A stretch of 64,000 nucleotides of DNA, taken from contig NZ_CP007151.1 of the NCBI RefSeq assembly GCF_000830985.1, forward strand, positions 186,001-250,000, written 5' to 3'. How positions within the stretch are numbered: the stretch's first letter is position 1; each line of letters starts with the position of its first letter. The translations under genes were made by a program, and so were the position numbers. Below the pieces are notes generated by a model. That model worked only from the letters and a program-made list of their open reading frames with translations, was not told the origin of the DNA and made no database searches. Of this stretch, positions 28,920 through 40,905 are shown piece after piece. This DNA comes from Marinobacter similis. GTDB taxonomy: Bacteria > Pseudomonadota > Gammaproteobacteria > Pseudomonadales > Oleiphilaceae.

Positions 28920-30439
28920 CTATAAAAGCACTTTGAACCGGCGCCCCGGAATGAGTTTTCGTAGCTCATCCTTTTCGTGATTAGAAAAACCACATTTCAT
29001 ACCGAAGATCCCGGCGACGAACGCCATGGCCGCGCCATACGCCATGATTTTCGGGTAGCTATCGATAGTTATCTCGCCTGCAATCAGGTAATACATGGCA
29101 GCTATCGGAGCAATGATAGAAACAATTGGTCGAACCATACACCGATAGTACCCCGAAACCGGCATTTCTATAGCCTACAGGCAAAGTAGGGTAGTACGAG
29201 TAGTCGCAACAACAAAAGGGGTATCATGGTGCCAAGGGCCACGCCAATAAGTCCATAATATTGAACCAGCACAAGGCTGAGTGCTAGATTGAGGGCCACT
29301 TCAATCATGTCAATTTTGGCAACAATGCTGTGCTTGTTGGCAGCGTAAAGGGCCGAGTTTAGCGGATGATTTGCGAAACCAATCATTCGGCCCACAAGCA
29401 GGATGACCATCACCCAGTAGGCTTCTGCATAGTTTGCCCCCATCCACCGGTTGATGAACGCTTCGCCAAAAATAACCAGTCCGCCACCAGCAATCAGGGC
29501 AAGCACAAGGTTCAAACGTGTGACAAATTGCAGCTTGGTATGCAGTTCGGTTTTATCTTCCCGGGCATGGTAGGCCGTAAAAATAGGCACAAACATGTTG
29601 GTTGCCTGGCTCAGGAATTGGGCTACGTAATCCACAAGCCTTAGGCCAATAGCGTAGGGGGTTACGCTTGCCGCAGAGAGGAAACCGGCTACCACAAAAT
29701 TATCGACGTTATTACGCATCTGGTAGGCGATGGCAATCACAAACGACCAGGCGCTGTACTGGAATAATTCTTTGCTCTTCTCGCCGGAGGCCAGTCCCCG
29801 GGAAAACTGAAGTTCGGGAAATGCGGCCCGGCAAATTAAGAAATACAGGAGGTTGGAAAGCCGGGCCGTACAGAAGGTGATGACAGCAAGAGCGATGACC
29901 CCATAGCCCTCGGAGATCGCCCACCAGGTCAACACAGCACCGATCAATGTCATTGCGATTCGGGTAAGAGCCACCTGGTGAAATCTGAGTTTTGCATTGG
30001 CTACGCCGGCGAGGGCGTTGAAGGGGAACTCCAGCGCCACAGATACGCCGATAATAAGCACTAGCCACTGCATGACATCTTTGGTTGCTGCGTCGTCCAC
30101 AAATCCACGGGCAGCATAGCTGGCGATGATGCTTATCAGCACAATGACCACTGCGATTGCCGTGTAAATTGCCAGGGCCGTATTGATCGTTACGTTGGCT
30201 TGATGGTCATCTTTCAGGCCGAATGATCGGCTAACGTAGCGGGTGACCGCGCTCGCCATTCCCATATCGAAGAGGTGATAGGCCGCAGCCAGGCTTCCCA
30301 CCACGGTCCAGATACCATACCAGTAGTCGCCGAGTTCATGGATCAGAAATGGCATCATGAAAAAAGCAACGACGATACTGACGAAGGTCTGCGACACCCG
30401 TGTGACGGAACCTTTCAGAAGCGCGATGGCGGTCGACAT
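28920..30439 (-). CDS. Wzx-type polysaccharide flippase (one frameshift)
   Basis: MATE/MVF-like polysaccharide transporter (Polysacc_synt family), 506 residues after repair, with about 13-14 membrane helices. It begins MSTAIALLKGSVTRVSQTFV and carries the typical N-terminal ELGDYWYGIWTVVGSLAAAY. One base is missing near 29175; this joins the main frame (ending FACRL) to MPVSGYYRCMVRPIVSIIAP, which supplies the last two helices. Without repair these would wrongly be called a separate 81-residue protein. It flips the lipid-linked repeat unit. It lies one base after the GT2 gene upstream, so the two are cotranscribed. Confidence 0.87.
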
Positions 30440-30440
30440 G

Positions 30441-31433
30441 TCAGTTATTCGAAGAGGTTTTGAGCTGCTTTAGCTTGCTCAAAACGGTCGCCGGGAGCCA
30501 GGCGAGTGCGAAGTAACGCAGCGTTCGACGATCAGGCTGTTTTTTCAGCGCTTCCAGAAATGATCTACGGGCTTCCTTCAGCTGGTATTGTGAAAAGTAG
30601 GAATAACCTGCCTCGAAATGGTATCTCCGAATTCTGTCGTCAAGTAATCGAATCGAATTTGCATCGTTGGCGTGGTAAAGCTTCATCTTTTCAATACAGG
30701 CAATTAATCCGGGGGCGCGGTCCTCAATTTTGCGTAAGGAAATGCTGCCCGAGCGAACCCGGTAGTGGTGATAGACATCCGGCGTGTAAGCGAAATCGTA
30801 CCGGCTCGCGATTGCCTGCCACATGAGAAAATCGTCGGAATTACGGACGTCCTCATCAAAGTAGCCAACCGCATCAAACACGTCACGTCTTATGGCAACA
30901 CCAGAGGTGCCCAAGTAGTTTGCAGACGCCAGCCCTTTTAATGCGGCGTTGGCCTTAATCAGAAAGCCATTTTCAGAGAGTTCAGTTTTGGGCAGGTTAC
31001 TTAGGGTGTGGTAGGGCGCTAGGAAGTCGGGATTAATAATCCAGCCAGATTCATCAATGCAGGCAAACCCAGTGAACGCCAGTCCGGCGGAGGGCGCAAG
31101 CGTAAAAAGATCTACGGTTTTCTGGAGCTTGCCCGGAAGCATGACATCGTCTGAGTCAAAAATGAAAATGAGATCGCCGTGCGATTCGCGAATGGCCTTG
31201 TTTCGGGGGGCAGCGGGGCGTCCACTGTTGGCCTGGTAAAAATAGCGGATACGAGGATCTGCGAAGTTGTTGATTATCTGAGAGCTGTTATCTGTGGAGC
31301 CGTCATCCACGATAACAATCTCGTAATCTGTGAAAGACTGAACAAGAATTGAGCGAAGGGTTTCGCCGATGTAGCTCTCGGCGTTGAAGACAGGAATGAT
31401 GATGGAGGCCTTGGGCATACGCGTCCTTGCCAT
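30441..31433 (-). CDS. Family 2 glycosyltransferase
   Basis: Full-length GT-A enzyme of 330 residues. Signatures are ASIIIPVFNAESYIGETLRS, IVIVDDGSTDNSSQ and IFIFDSDDVMLPGK. The C-terminal third is a helical tail (YFSQYQLKEARRSFLEALKK), similar to tails in other PEP-CTERM-locus transferases. The ATG at 31418 (MPKASII) may be the real start. It heads the leftward group of GT2, flippase and GT2. Confidence 0.9.
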   Translation of the reverse strand: MARTRMPKASIIIPVFNAESYIGETLRSILVQSFTDYEIVIVDDGSTDNSSQIINNFADPRIRYFYQANSGRPAAPRNKAIRESHGDLIFIFDSDDVMLPGKLQKTVDLFTLAPSAGLAFTGFACIDESGWIINPDFLAPYHTLSNLPKTELSENGFLIKANAALKGLASANYLGTSGVAIRRDVFDAVGYFDEDVRNSDDFLMWQAIASRYDFAYTPDVYHHYRVRSGSISLRKIEDRAPGLIACIEKMKLYHANDANSIRLLDDRIRRYHFEAGYSYFSQYQLKEARRSFLEALKKQPDRRTLRYFALAWLPATVLSKLKQLKTSSNN

Positions 31434-31524
31434 TGCAAACGTATTTTATGATCGCCTCGGCAGTATAGCGTACGTCGTTTGTTGGTAGTTAGAAAATGCA
31501 AGGCCTATTGGTCCGTAACCTTAA

Positions 31525-31560
31525 CCCGGGCAACCTGTAGAACAGGTTGCCCGGGCCATT
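31525..31560 (-). terminator. Strong hairpin downstream of the 1500-residue protein gene
   Basis: A 14-bp perfect inverted repeat (CCCGGGCAACCTGT / ACAGGTTGCCCGGG) with a three-base loop. It lies 18 bases past the stop at 31578. The T-tract on the minus strand is weak, so it may be an attenuated or RNA-stabilising terminator. Confidence 0.7.
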
Positions 31561-31577
31561 TTCAGCCTACTATATGG

Positions 31578-34500
31578 TCAGTATTTCATGGTTTCCATAG
31601 AACTGGTGTAGGAGGAACCAGAACTCGAACCGCCACCCATAATGTAAAGGGTGTTGTTGATGGTTGCTGCCGCGGCGCCATGTTTGGGGGTTGGCACGTT
31701 GGTCAGCGGGCGCCAGGTGTTTGTAACTGGGTCGTACTCTTCGTTTTGCTCAAAGACCCCAGACGTTGCGTTTCCGTTGAGCTCACCACCGACAACCTGG
31801 GCTTTGCCATTGATAACGCCAACGCTCATAGCGCGTCTACCGGTTGGCATTGGCGTCATTTCGGCCCAGGTGTTGGTTGCGGGATTAAACATTTCCACTG
31901 TTTTCATGGTGCCCTGAATGGTGTTTCCGTTGGCTTCCCGGTTCCGCCCTCCGAAAACGTAGAGTTTACCGTCAAGTACGGCAGACCCTGGGTTGTCGCG
32001 AACGTAGGTGAGCGAAGGCGCGGTTTGCCAAGTGTTTGTGGCCGGATTGTAGGCTTCAACCACATTCAATGAAGCTCCCTGGTCGCTCATACCGCCGACC
32101 ACATAGATCATGCCATTCAGTGCTTGCGCCGTGGCTCCGCCTCTGGGCGTTGGCAAATCCGTTAGCGGTGTCCAGCTACCACTGGCAGGATCATAGACCG
32201 CTGCACTTGAAACTGCTCCGGAGAAGGGAGCAGTGGAGCCTCCGAATGCATAAAGCTTTCCGTTTAAGGCAGTAACGGCGGCGTTTTCAACAGCGGGGCC
32301 AGGCAGGTTCATGCCCTGGCTCCAGTTGTCCGTCGCTGGATCGTACATCAGAAGGGTGCTGAGATGGCCACTGTTGTTTTTTCCGCCAACTGCATAGAAT
32401 TTGCCATCGACAGCCGCTCCTGTCGCATCCAGAACCGCGAAGGGTGCCGGCTCACCTGCCGCCCAGCAACCCAAGCTCACAGGTCTCAGTGAGGTGAGGT
32501 TGCCGCCACCGAACTCACCCACAAACAGATCGCCAGAAGGTGAACGGGTCATCGGTAAGGGGTCATTGAATCCGGTAACCAGTGGTGCACCGTCAACGCC
32601 AAGCGAACCTGTCTCATCCAGTTTTACCCGGAAGATGTCATCGCCTACAGAGTAGTTGGTAATTAACAGCTGGCCGTTCAGGAAATCACCTACGCAGCCC
32701 TGTGCACCCTGATACTCGATAATGGCATTGGCGGATTTATGCTCTCCAAGATTGTAAATAGGCTCCTCGTAGTTCGGCAGTGGGGCGACGCCCTGGTAGG
32801 AGCCATTCTTAAACACGCATTCGTCGCGATGAGGGTTCGGGTGTCCGTAATACTTTCCTTGTTTGACCATCAGCAGCAGGTCTGGTTGCGCACCGGGGTT
32901 GTGGCCGCCGTCCAGATAGCTGGCCGTACTCGCCAAGCCCAGGCAAGCGGGTTCGGGGCTTGGTGGGTAGGTGCCGGTCACGCCCAGGCCATTATCTGTG
33001 GCGTACATGTTTCCGTTACTGTGAAAAACAAAGTCGTAGCTGTTTCGCAGGCCGGTGGCGTAGGTAACCACATCGCATGGCGCGGGGCCGAAAATGTCCG
33101 ATTCGTTGGCGCAGGTTCCATCAAAGTCCGCCGCGAACACGTTGGCCACCAGTATCGCAGCACTCAGCGGCTGCTCCTGCATTTGACCGAACTCGGAGTT
33201 GGACTCATTCGGAGCGCCGGCTCCGGTATTGCCACCTATGGCTATGTAGAGTTGTTGGTCTTCGGGGCCAAAGTGGATGGAGTTGATGGAATGATTGGCA
33301 ATCGCCCTCGGTAGGCCTGTGATCACATGCTCCACATCACTGAAGCCTACACCTCCCAGGCGAGTAACCATGCCTGAGTTCGGTTCGCCGTTGTCGACAG
33401 ATGGGCTGGAGTGGGCGACCCACAGTTCGACATTTTCGGCCGTCGAGTAGGGGGCGACTGCGATGCCCAGTGTAAGCCTGGGGCCTATGCTGTTGGTCAG
33501 TGCATCAATGGTTTGATCATCAATCACCGTCAGATTATCGTCAAAGGTCAGAGCCCGAATGGTACCGAACAACTGGGTCACATAGAGTCGGTCATCTGGG
33601 CCCCACACCATAGACGTTGGGTAGCTGACACTGTGTTGTTGCTTGATGAAGTCCACACCCGAGTTCGGGCTAAGAGGCGTTTCTCCCTCTTGCAGCGTGA
33701 ATTCATTGAATCGATATGTCATTGGCGCTGAGGCGTGGCGATGGGTGGCGAATATGCCGGTGAAGCTTCGGGTGCCGATTTCCGGGTCGATTCCGGCAGC
33801 GTCAAAGCTGAAGAATTCGTCTGGCGGGAACAGCGTGTCCAGTTTGTAGGTGGAGCTGCCATTCAGGCTGTAGTTCAGTTCGACACTTCTGGAATACGGG
33901 TTGACGATCATTCCCAATTTGGCATCTGACCCTACCAATCCGGCAACCGAGACATTTTTCTCGACGACTTTTGCGCCGCCCACTTCGAGGAGGTAGTGGA
34001 GCACGGTACCTTTGGGTGTTGAGGCCGCGACAAGCTTGAGGTAATTGTCTTCGTCGTTTCCGAACCAGAGGCCGGCCTGCTCGTACTTTCCTGTGCCCTG
34101 GGGAACATCGAGAACCTGGGTTGTAATTCTGGTGATCTGGTTCGGTGCGGCAAACCCGACCGCCAAAGCGTTATCCAGAGAGTTCACGCCCTCTATGTTC
34201 AACCCTGAGGTGGTAGTCAGTTCCAGATAACCTTGCAGGAAGAACATCTCCAGGTTGTCCTGGATATAACCGGTGGCCGCGGTGGGCTGATCTACCCAGG
34301 TAAAACCGGTACCCCATCCGTTTTTGTCCATGAAGAAGCCTTGGCTCTCAGTGAAACTGAGTTGATAGGGAAGGCTAACCCTCACGTCACTGCAATCAAC
34401 CGGTGCGCATTTGTCGCTACTGGCAATACTCAGCGTCACAGGGACATTTACGGCGGTGCTTCCTGGTGAGGACAGGGTTAGCGTGGCACTGTAATTGCCA

Positions 34501-36080
34501 GATGCGAGTCCGGTTGTGTCAACGCTGACGGTGATGTCGTCAGGTGTTGAGCCAGACGCCGGTGATGCTGAAAGCCAGAGTTCGTTTGTGCTGACTGTGA
34601 AATCATGTGGGAGTCCGTCTGAGTGGCTGACATTCAGCGACTGGCTGGCTACAGGGGCAGACGGTTCTCCTGAAAAACTCAGCGAAACAGGTGCCGCTAG
34701 AAGTCCTGTTGGTCCATCCGTGATCGTGAGAGTGTACGTTAGTACATCTGACGTGTAGCCATTTGCCGAGGCCGTTAGAGTGGCTACATGGGTGCCTGCT
34801 GGGAGGCCGTCAGGGTTCGCTGTAACCGTAACCGCAGCAGGGGTTGTTCCGGAATCGCCTGCAGCTGTCAGCCAGGTTTCACTGGAAGAGAGGCTGAAAG
34901 CCGCCCCGGACTGATCGCTGTCGGTCAGAGTAATCGTGGAGATAATCGGCTCGGGGTTATTAACGTGTCTAGATCCTGCGAGCGTATCGGAGCTGAATTC
35001 AAGAGCGGTTGTCTGATTTGCTATATCGAAGAACTCGGTAACCTCGTGAAGACTGCCATCGTTCAAACGAACGACAGCTGTCACGGTATGACTTCCATCC
35101 TGAAGCGCAGTGGTGTCAAAGGGGACAGCCAAATCGTTTCCAGATGTGCCCGCCATGTCGTAAGGTGCGACATTTTCGGTCTGGTTCGGTGCGCCAGCTT
35201 TTTGCGGGTTGTCAATATAAAACTGTACCCGAGTCATCCCGGATTGTGCAGGCACGAAAACGTGGATATCTCCTGATACAGTGGATCCTTGGAGACTGCT
35301 GGCTGACGATCGATCAGGAAAACTGCTGACCATCAAAGCGTATTCGTTGCCTTGAACGGGAAGTATTTCCAGGTTAACCAGATGGGAGCTGTTGCCAACA
35401 CCCGTTCCAGTTGCTTCTACCAAAGCTGAATAGTTGCCTGGAGCCAAGCCAGATGGATTCGCGGTTAGGGTGATCGACGAGGGTGTAGTGCCGGATGTTG
35501 GTGACAAACTCAACCAGTTGGCATTGTCGGATAAAAAGAAATCTGTCGGGCTGGAATTGGTAGTATTCAGCGTTACGGATTTTGAGTCTGAGCTGGTGCT
35601 CCCTTCCTGTAGTGTGAAAGAAGTCTCGGTCTGACCAAACTCGAAAACCGGTGCTGAGTTATTGACTGTAAAAATAGTCGACAAAAGCTCGGTGCTGCCA
35701 TTGTCGTAGTGAATCGTTGCATAAACGCTATGCTGGCCATCCTGGATCGAAGCCGTGTCAAATGGCTTTGCTGTGAGGTTGGCTTCTGTGCCATTGAAAT
35801 CGAAGGGCTTTACTCTCTCAATGCTGTGCGTAGTTGAAGGCGGAGGATTGTCGAGATAGAAGTCTACTCGCTTCACGCCAGTATCTGGCCCCACAAAAAT
35901 ATATCGAGTGCCCTGAAGCTCGGCTCCGCTGAGCGCAATCGGTGCCGAGCGGTTTGCAAACTCGCTGACTAGGACAGCCGGAGCTGCTAGGGCTGAGACA
36001 TGGATGGACCACACAATGCACAAGAACAGCGTTGCCAGCAAAGGATGAATGCGAGTCTGGCGTTTCTCAGAGCAGCTCAT
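31578..36080 (-). CDS. Large secreted mosaic protein: Ig/BACON-like repeats, DUF1349-like, sugar-dehydrogenase-like propeller, Kelch propeller
   Basis: Exported protein of 1500 residues, uninterrupted. A signal peptide (PLLATLFLCIVWSIHVSALA) is followed by two copies of a unit of about 110 residues (about 35-145 and 245-355; compare VKRVDFYLDNP with TRVQFYIDNP). Three BACON/Ig-like repeats share WLSxSPxSGTTPxxITxxxNxxGLxxGxY (about 150-240, 365-455, 465-555). Then come a concanavalin-like DUF1349-type domain (about 565-780), a glucose/sorbosone-dehydrogenase-like propeller (about 790-1190; YPTSMVWGPDDRLYVTQLFG) and a C-terminal six-bladed Kelch-like propeller (YDPATDNW, YNPATNTWQ, FNPATNTWAEM). 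There is no PEP-CTERM tail. A sigma-54 promoter precedes it. Likely a matrix or carbohydrate-binding protein; function inferred. Confidence 0.85.
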   Translation of the reverse strand: MSCSEKRQTRIHPLLATLFLCIVWSIHVSALAAPAVLVSEFANRSAPIALSGAELQGTRYIFVGPDTGVKRVDFYLDNPPPSTTHSIERVKPFDFNGTEANLTAKPFDTASIQDGQHSVYATIHYDNGSTELLSTIFTVNNSAPVFEFGQTETSFTLQEGSTSSDSKSVTLNTTNSSPTDFFLSDNANWLSLSPTSGTTPSSITLTANPSGLAPGNYSALVEATGTGVGNSSHLVNLEILPVQGNEYALMVSSFPDRSSASSLQGSTVSGDIHVFVPAQSGMTRVQFYIDNPQKAGAPNQTENVAPYDMAGTSGNDLAVPFDTTALQDGSHTVTAVVRLNDGSLHEVTEFFDIANQTTALEFSSDTLAGSRHVNNPEPIISTITLTDSDQSGAAFSLSSSETWLTAAGDSGTTPAAVTVTANPDGLPAGTHVATLTASANGYTSDVLTYTLTITDGPTGLLAAPVSLSFSGEPSAPVASQSLNVSHSDGLPHDFTVSTNELWLSASPASGSTPDDITVSVDTTGLASGNYSATLTLSSPGSTAVNVPVTLSIASSDKCAPVDCSDVRVSLPYQLSFTESQGFFMDKNGWGTGFTWVDQPTAATGYIQDNLEMFFLQGYLELTTTSGLNIEGVNSLDNALAVGFAAPNQITRITTQVLDVPQGTGKYEQAGLWFGNDEDNYLKLVAASTPKGTVLHYLLEVGGAKVVEKNVSVAGLVGSDAKLGMIVNPYSRSVELNYSLNGSSTYKLDTLFPPDEFFSFDAAGIDPEIGTRSFTGIFATHRHASAPMTYRFNEFTLQEGETPLSPNSGVDFIKQQHSVSYPTSMVWGPDDRLYVTQLFGTIRALTFDDNLTVIDDQTIDALTNSIGPRLTLGIAVAPYSTAENVELWVAHSSPSVDNGEPNSGMVTRLGGVGFSDVEHVITGLPRAIANHSINSIHFGPEDQQLYIAIGGNTGAGAPNESNSEFGQMQEQPLSAAILVANVFAADFDGTCANESDIFGPAPCDVVTYATGLRNSYDFVFHSNGNMYATDNGLGVTGTYPPSPEPACLGLASTASYLDGGHNPGAQPDLLLMVKQGKYYGHPNPHRDECVFKNGSYQGVAPLPNYEEPIYNLGEHKSANAIIEYQGAQGCVGDFLNGQLLITNYSVGDDIFRVKLDETGSLGVDGAPLVTGFNDPLPMTRSPSGDLFVGEFGGGNLTSLRPVSLGCWAAGEPAPFAVLDATGAAVDGKFYAVGGKNNSGHLSTLLMYDPATDNWSQGMNLPGPAVENAAVTALNGKLYAFGGSTAPFSGAVSSAAVYDPASGSWTPLTDLPTPRGGATAQALNGMIYVVGGMSDQGASLNVVEAYNPATNTWQTAPSLTYVRDNPGSAVLDGKLYVFGGRNREANGNTIQGTMKTVEMFNPATNTWAEMTPMPTGRRAMSVGVINGKAQVVGGELNGNATSGVFEQNEEYDPVTNTWRPLTNVPTPKHGAAAATINNTLYIMGGGSSSGSSYTSSMETMKY

Positions 36081-36127
36081 TCGGAAATGCCTCCGGTCAG
36101 GTCATCAGGTTTAATTCATCTAAAATC

Positions 36128-36144
36128 AGCATCATTGATGCCAA
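36128..36144 (-). promoter_or_regulatory. Sigma-54 (-24/-12) promoter of the 1500-residue protein gene
   Basis: Read on the minus strand: TTGGCATCAATGATGCT. GG and GC are 10 bases apart, and TTGGCA fits the -24 box well; the -12 box is ATGCT instead of TTGCT. The predicted start is about 37 bases before the ATG at 36080. Confidence 0.68.
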
Positions 36145-36266
36145 GCGACGACTTAAACCGTGATAACAAGGTGATAACCTGAAAAAAAATGATTCCTTGA
36201 GCTAGACTTGTAAGATAAGTCGACAGGGACGCTTTCAACAATCTCCTTACATGGAAGGTAAGTGCA

Positions 36267-37238
36267 TTGAGCCTATTTCAAACCGATGCCTGGTTGGAGG
36301 CCTGGTGGGATATATGGGGAACTACTTCAGGATTTGATGCAGTTATTCCAGGGGGGGAAGGCTGTTCAGGCTTGTACCTTGATAACTATCGATTTTGGGG
36401 TGTCTTGCCAATCCGTTGCCTGCAGTTTGTTGGGACCAATTACCGTAGGATTTCAACGCCAAGGACTGAATACAATCAACTTAGGGCTCAGTGGTTTTCC
36501 GGGCGTGAGTCTGATTTTCTTCAGGATCTTCCTTGGAACGAAGCAGTTTTTCGTGACATTGTTGATCGCTCACCAGACTTAAATGCAGTAAGAAGTATCT
36601 GTGCCCGCAAGGACTGGCTGGTCCGTGTCGTCCATTCTGATATTGCTTATAGCATCGTCACATCTAATGACTTTGAAACCTATCTCGGAAACCTCGGTTC
36701 GGGCACCAGACTCCGTTTGTTTAATCGCCGTAAAGTGCTCCAGTCGTGCGGTGACATTAGTCTGAAAAACCTTTGGCCAGAAGACCCAGACCGTTTTTTC
36801 CAGCTTTTGAACGGTTTTCATCGAGATCGTTGGGGAACTCCATGCTTCTGCGAATCAAGTCTAGCTTTTCACAATCAGTTTCTGGTTAATATTGAAAAAG
36901 AGGGGGGAGCACCGCAGCTCTCTCTGCTCACCTGTGGTCAGAAGTCCATATCTGTTGCGTACAACGTTGCATTCGAGGGCACCGTGTACAATTTGCAGTC
37001 AGGCTATTCGGAAGATTTCCACAAAAAGCTTGCACTCGGAAGCCTTCATCTAGGCTACTGTATTGAAGAGGCCTTTCGTGATCCCGAGGTCAGGCTTTTT
37101 GACCTGTTGGCGGGTGGAGGGAAGCATGAAAATTATAAAATCAAGTTGGCAACCAATATCACCCCTCTTATTTCAGTGATGATTGTGCGTGGCAAGTTAT
37201 TGAAGCTTCTTTATCGGCTGAAGCATGGAGAATGGTGA
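36267..37238 (+). CDS. GNAT/FemAB-like acyltransferase-fold protein (BioF2-like), XrtA-locus associated
   Basis: Protein of 323 residues in the Acetyltransf_6 (CelD/FemAB-like) superfamily. The N-terminal WLEAWWDIWG and the core LSLLTCGQKSISVAYNVAFE, YNLQSGYSEDFHKKLALGSL and FDLLAGGGKHENYKIKL are typical of this fold. The start is TTG at 36267, with GGAAGG eight bases upstream. It overlaps the xrtA start (ATGGTGA). Such proteins in exosortase loci probably transfer an acyl or aminoacyl group to the polysaccharide or its precursor; the substrate is unknown. Confidence 0.82.
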   Translation: MSLFQTDAWLEAWWDIWGTTSGFDAVIPGGEGCSGLYLDNYRFWGVLPIRCLQFVGTNYRRISTPRTEYNQLRAQWFSGRESDFLQDLPWNEAVFRDIVDRSPDLNAVRSICARKDWLVRVVHSDIAYSIVTSNDFETYLGNLGSGTRLRLFNRRKVLQSCGDISLKNLWPEDPDRFFQLLNGFHRDRWGTPCFCESSLAFHNQFLVNIEKEGGAPQLSLLTCGQKSISVAYNVAFEGTVYNLQSGYSEDFHKKLALGSLHLGYCIEEAFRDPEVRLFDLLAGGGKHENYKIKLATNITPLISVMIVRGKLLKLLYRLKHGEW

Positions 37239-38135
37239 CCATGGAACCCCACGTAAGAAATCCTGCCCGTAGTTGGCTGGTCCCACTTTCTGTTGTTGTA
37301 CTGCTCATTATTGGCCTTTGGCCGGCACTTGAGGTGCTAGGTTCGCGTTGGCTGATTTTAGATCAGTCGTATTCTCATGGATTTCTGATTCTGGCCACGA
37401 GCATCGCTTTGGTGGTGCGCAAGTGGCTAAGAGGACCGCCAAGAGTAAATCTATTTCCATTTTGGCTTTTTCCTTTATTGCTTGCGGCGTTGGTCTACTT
37501 AGCCGGAACTGTGCTGTTGATTGAGGGGCTACAGCAAATCGCCATACTGCCCTTGATTGTGGGAGCTCTGCTTCTGGTTTGGGGGTGGCAGCAAACCACA
37601 GCATTCATACTCCCGCTTGGCTTGCTCGCGTTCGCTATTCCAGTCTGGGATTACTTGTCCTGGCCGCTTCAGCTTATCACTGTAGAGGTCAACCAATTCT
37701 TGCTTTCATGGCTGGATATTGAGTTCTTTGTTGAAGGAGTGGTGGTCTATTTTCCGGGAGTAGGCGCTTTTGAAATCGCACATGGTTGCTCAGGTCTTCG
37801 TTACTTATTGGTTGGATTGACGTTAACTACCTTGTATGGCGAGCTGAATTACCGAACGGTTCGCAGCAGATGCTATCTCATGATCGCGGGCACCTTGTTG
37901 GCGTTGGTTGCAAACTGGGTGCGTGTTTTCGTCATCATTTATATCGGTTACGAATCTGATATGACCTCGTCTTTGATCAATGAACATGATCATTTTGGGT
38001 GGTGGGTATTCACGGCCACTCTTGTTCACTTTTTTCATTGCCTTGAGGCTTGAAAAAGGGAGGTCGCTACGGGCCAGTCGCAGCCTCATGTTGTTAATGA
38101 CCGGGTTTCGGAGCCTGGTTTTTTGTCGATGTTAA
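37232..38135 (+). CDS. xrtA: Exosortase A (XrtA), two missing bases near the 3' end
   Basis: Multi-pass inner-membrane transpeptidase-like protease that recognises and processes PEP-CTERM tails; about 301 residues after repair, with about eight membrane helices. Catalytic Cys186 lies in EIAHGCSGLRYLLVG, Arg231 in NWVRVFVIIYIGY and His252 in NEHDHFGWWVF. Near 38027-38035 two bases are probably missing (one C, one T), which restores TLVPLFFIALRLEKGRSLRA and moves the stop to 38133. The ATG at 37232 overlaps the previous stop; 37241 is an alternative. Substrates within the window are the proteins at 3409 and 6114. Confidence 0.92.
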
Positions 38136-38791
38136 GTACAGTCTTTTTACCAATCATGTTTTTTTCATTTGCCTCTTGGTCAGTATCATTTCCAGACCGA
38201 GATTTTATGGCTGACCAAAAACGTTCGCCACTTGAATCAGTGATTGACGATGATCAGTGGTTACCTCTTTTCCAAAATTCGCTTCGAAGCTGGAAACCTC
38301 TTGTTGTGAAACCCGATCGTTTCCGTGTTGATGTTTACGAGTGGACAGGTAACGAGGCAGAATTTGGCGAAGAGCAATTAAAGCTACTAACCGGCCTTTA
38401 CGTTTATGAGTTCCAGAGGCCTGGCGGGGAATTGGTCAGTTACAGCAACCGACTGTATGACAGTAGCCTCCTGTTTCCTGAAAAGACGTTCGGGATAGAC
38501 GCGGGTGACGGTCTTGAACTGAGAGGCATCGAACTGAAATATCGGCAAACGGATGTCCGTATACACATTGCGTATGGTTATTATGTTGAGGGACGCTGGG
38601 AAAGCGATGAGTTGAAAGCCAAACTCGCCCAAGTTCCCGGTATTCTCAATCAAAGAACGGATGCTTCGTTACTGGTCGCGGCGGTCACCTGCGAGCAGTG
38701 TGATGGTCAGAGGGTCTTACAGTATTTGATGCCGGAGTTGAGGAAGAAAGCTGAAACTCAATTGGATGAGCGTTATGCATCAGGCCTATGA
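38129..38791 (+). CDS. epsI: EpsI, exosortase-associated protein
   Basis: Protein of 220 residues with one N-terminal hydrophobic segment (LSTVFLPIMFFSFASWSVSF) and an EpsI domain: TGLYVYEFQRPGGELVSYSN, RIHIAYGYYVEGRWESDEL and ILNQRTDASLLVAAVT. EpsI is commonly fused to or encoded next to XrtA; here it is separate and overlaps the repaired xrtA end (ATGTTAA). It faces the periplasm. Its role in exosortase systems is poorly defined. Confidence 0.82.
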   Translation: MLSTVFLPIMFFSFASWSVSFPDRDFMADQKRSPLESVIDDDQWLPLFQNSLRSWKPLVVKPDRFRVDVYEWTGNEAEFGEEQLKLLTGLYVYEFQRPGGELVSYSNRLYDSSLLFPEKTFGIDAGDGLELRGIELKYRQTDVRIHIAYGYYVEGRWESDELKAKLAQVPGILNQRTDASLLVAAVTCEQCDGQRVLQYLMPELRKKAETQLDERYASGL

Positions 38792-38826
38792 GCGCGGATT
38801 TAGCTATCCGCGCTCATAGGATTTTC
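38785..38826. terminator. Bidirectional terminator overlapping the epsI stop
   Basis: A perfect 15-bp stem (CCTATGAGCGCGGAT / ATCCGCGCTCATAGG) with a six-base loop, followed by ATTTTC. The TGA of epsI lies inside the left arm. It separates epsI from the convergent lipoprotein gene ending at 38827. Confidence 0.85.

Positions 38827-40905
<2,079 letters not shown>

Noticed and set aside
28920..29165. Separate 81-residue two-helix membrane protein
   Set aside because: It is the C-terminus of the Wzx flippase, split off by one missing base near 29175.
31479..32072. Plus-strand open frame of 197 codons
   Set aside because: Antisense to the Kelch part of the 1500-residue protein, with no family features of its own.
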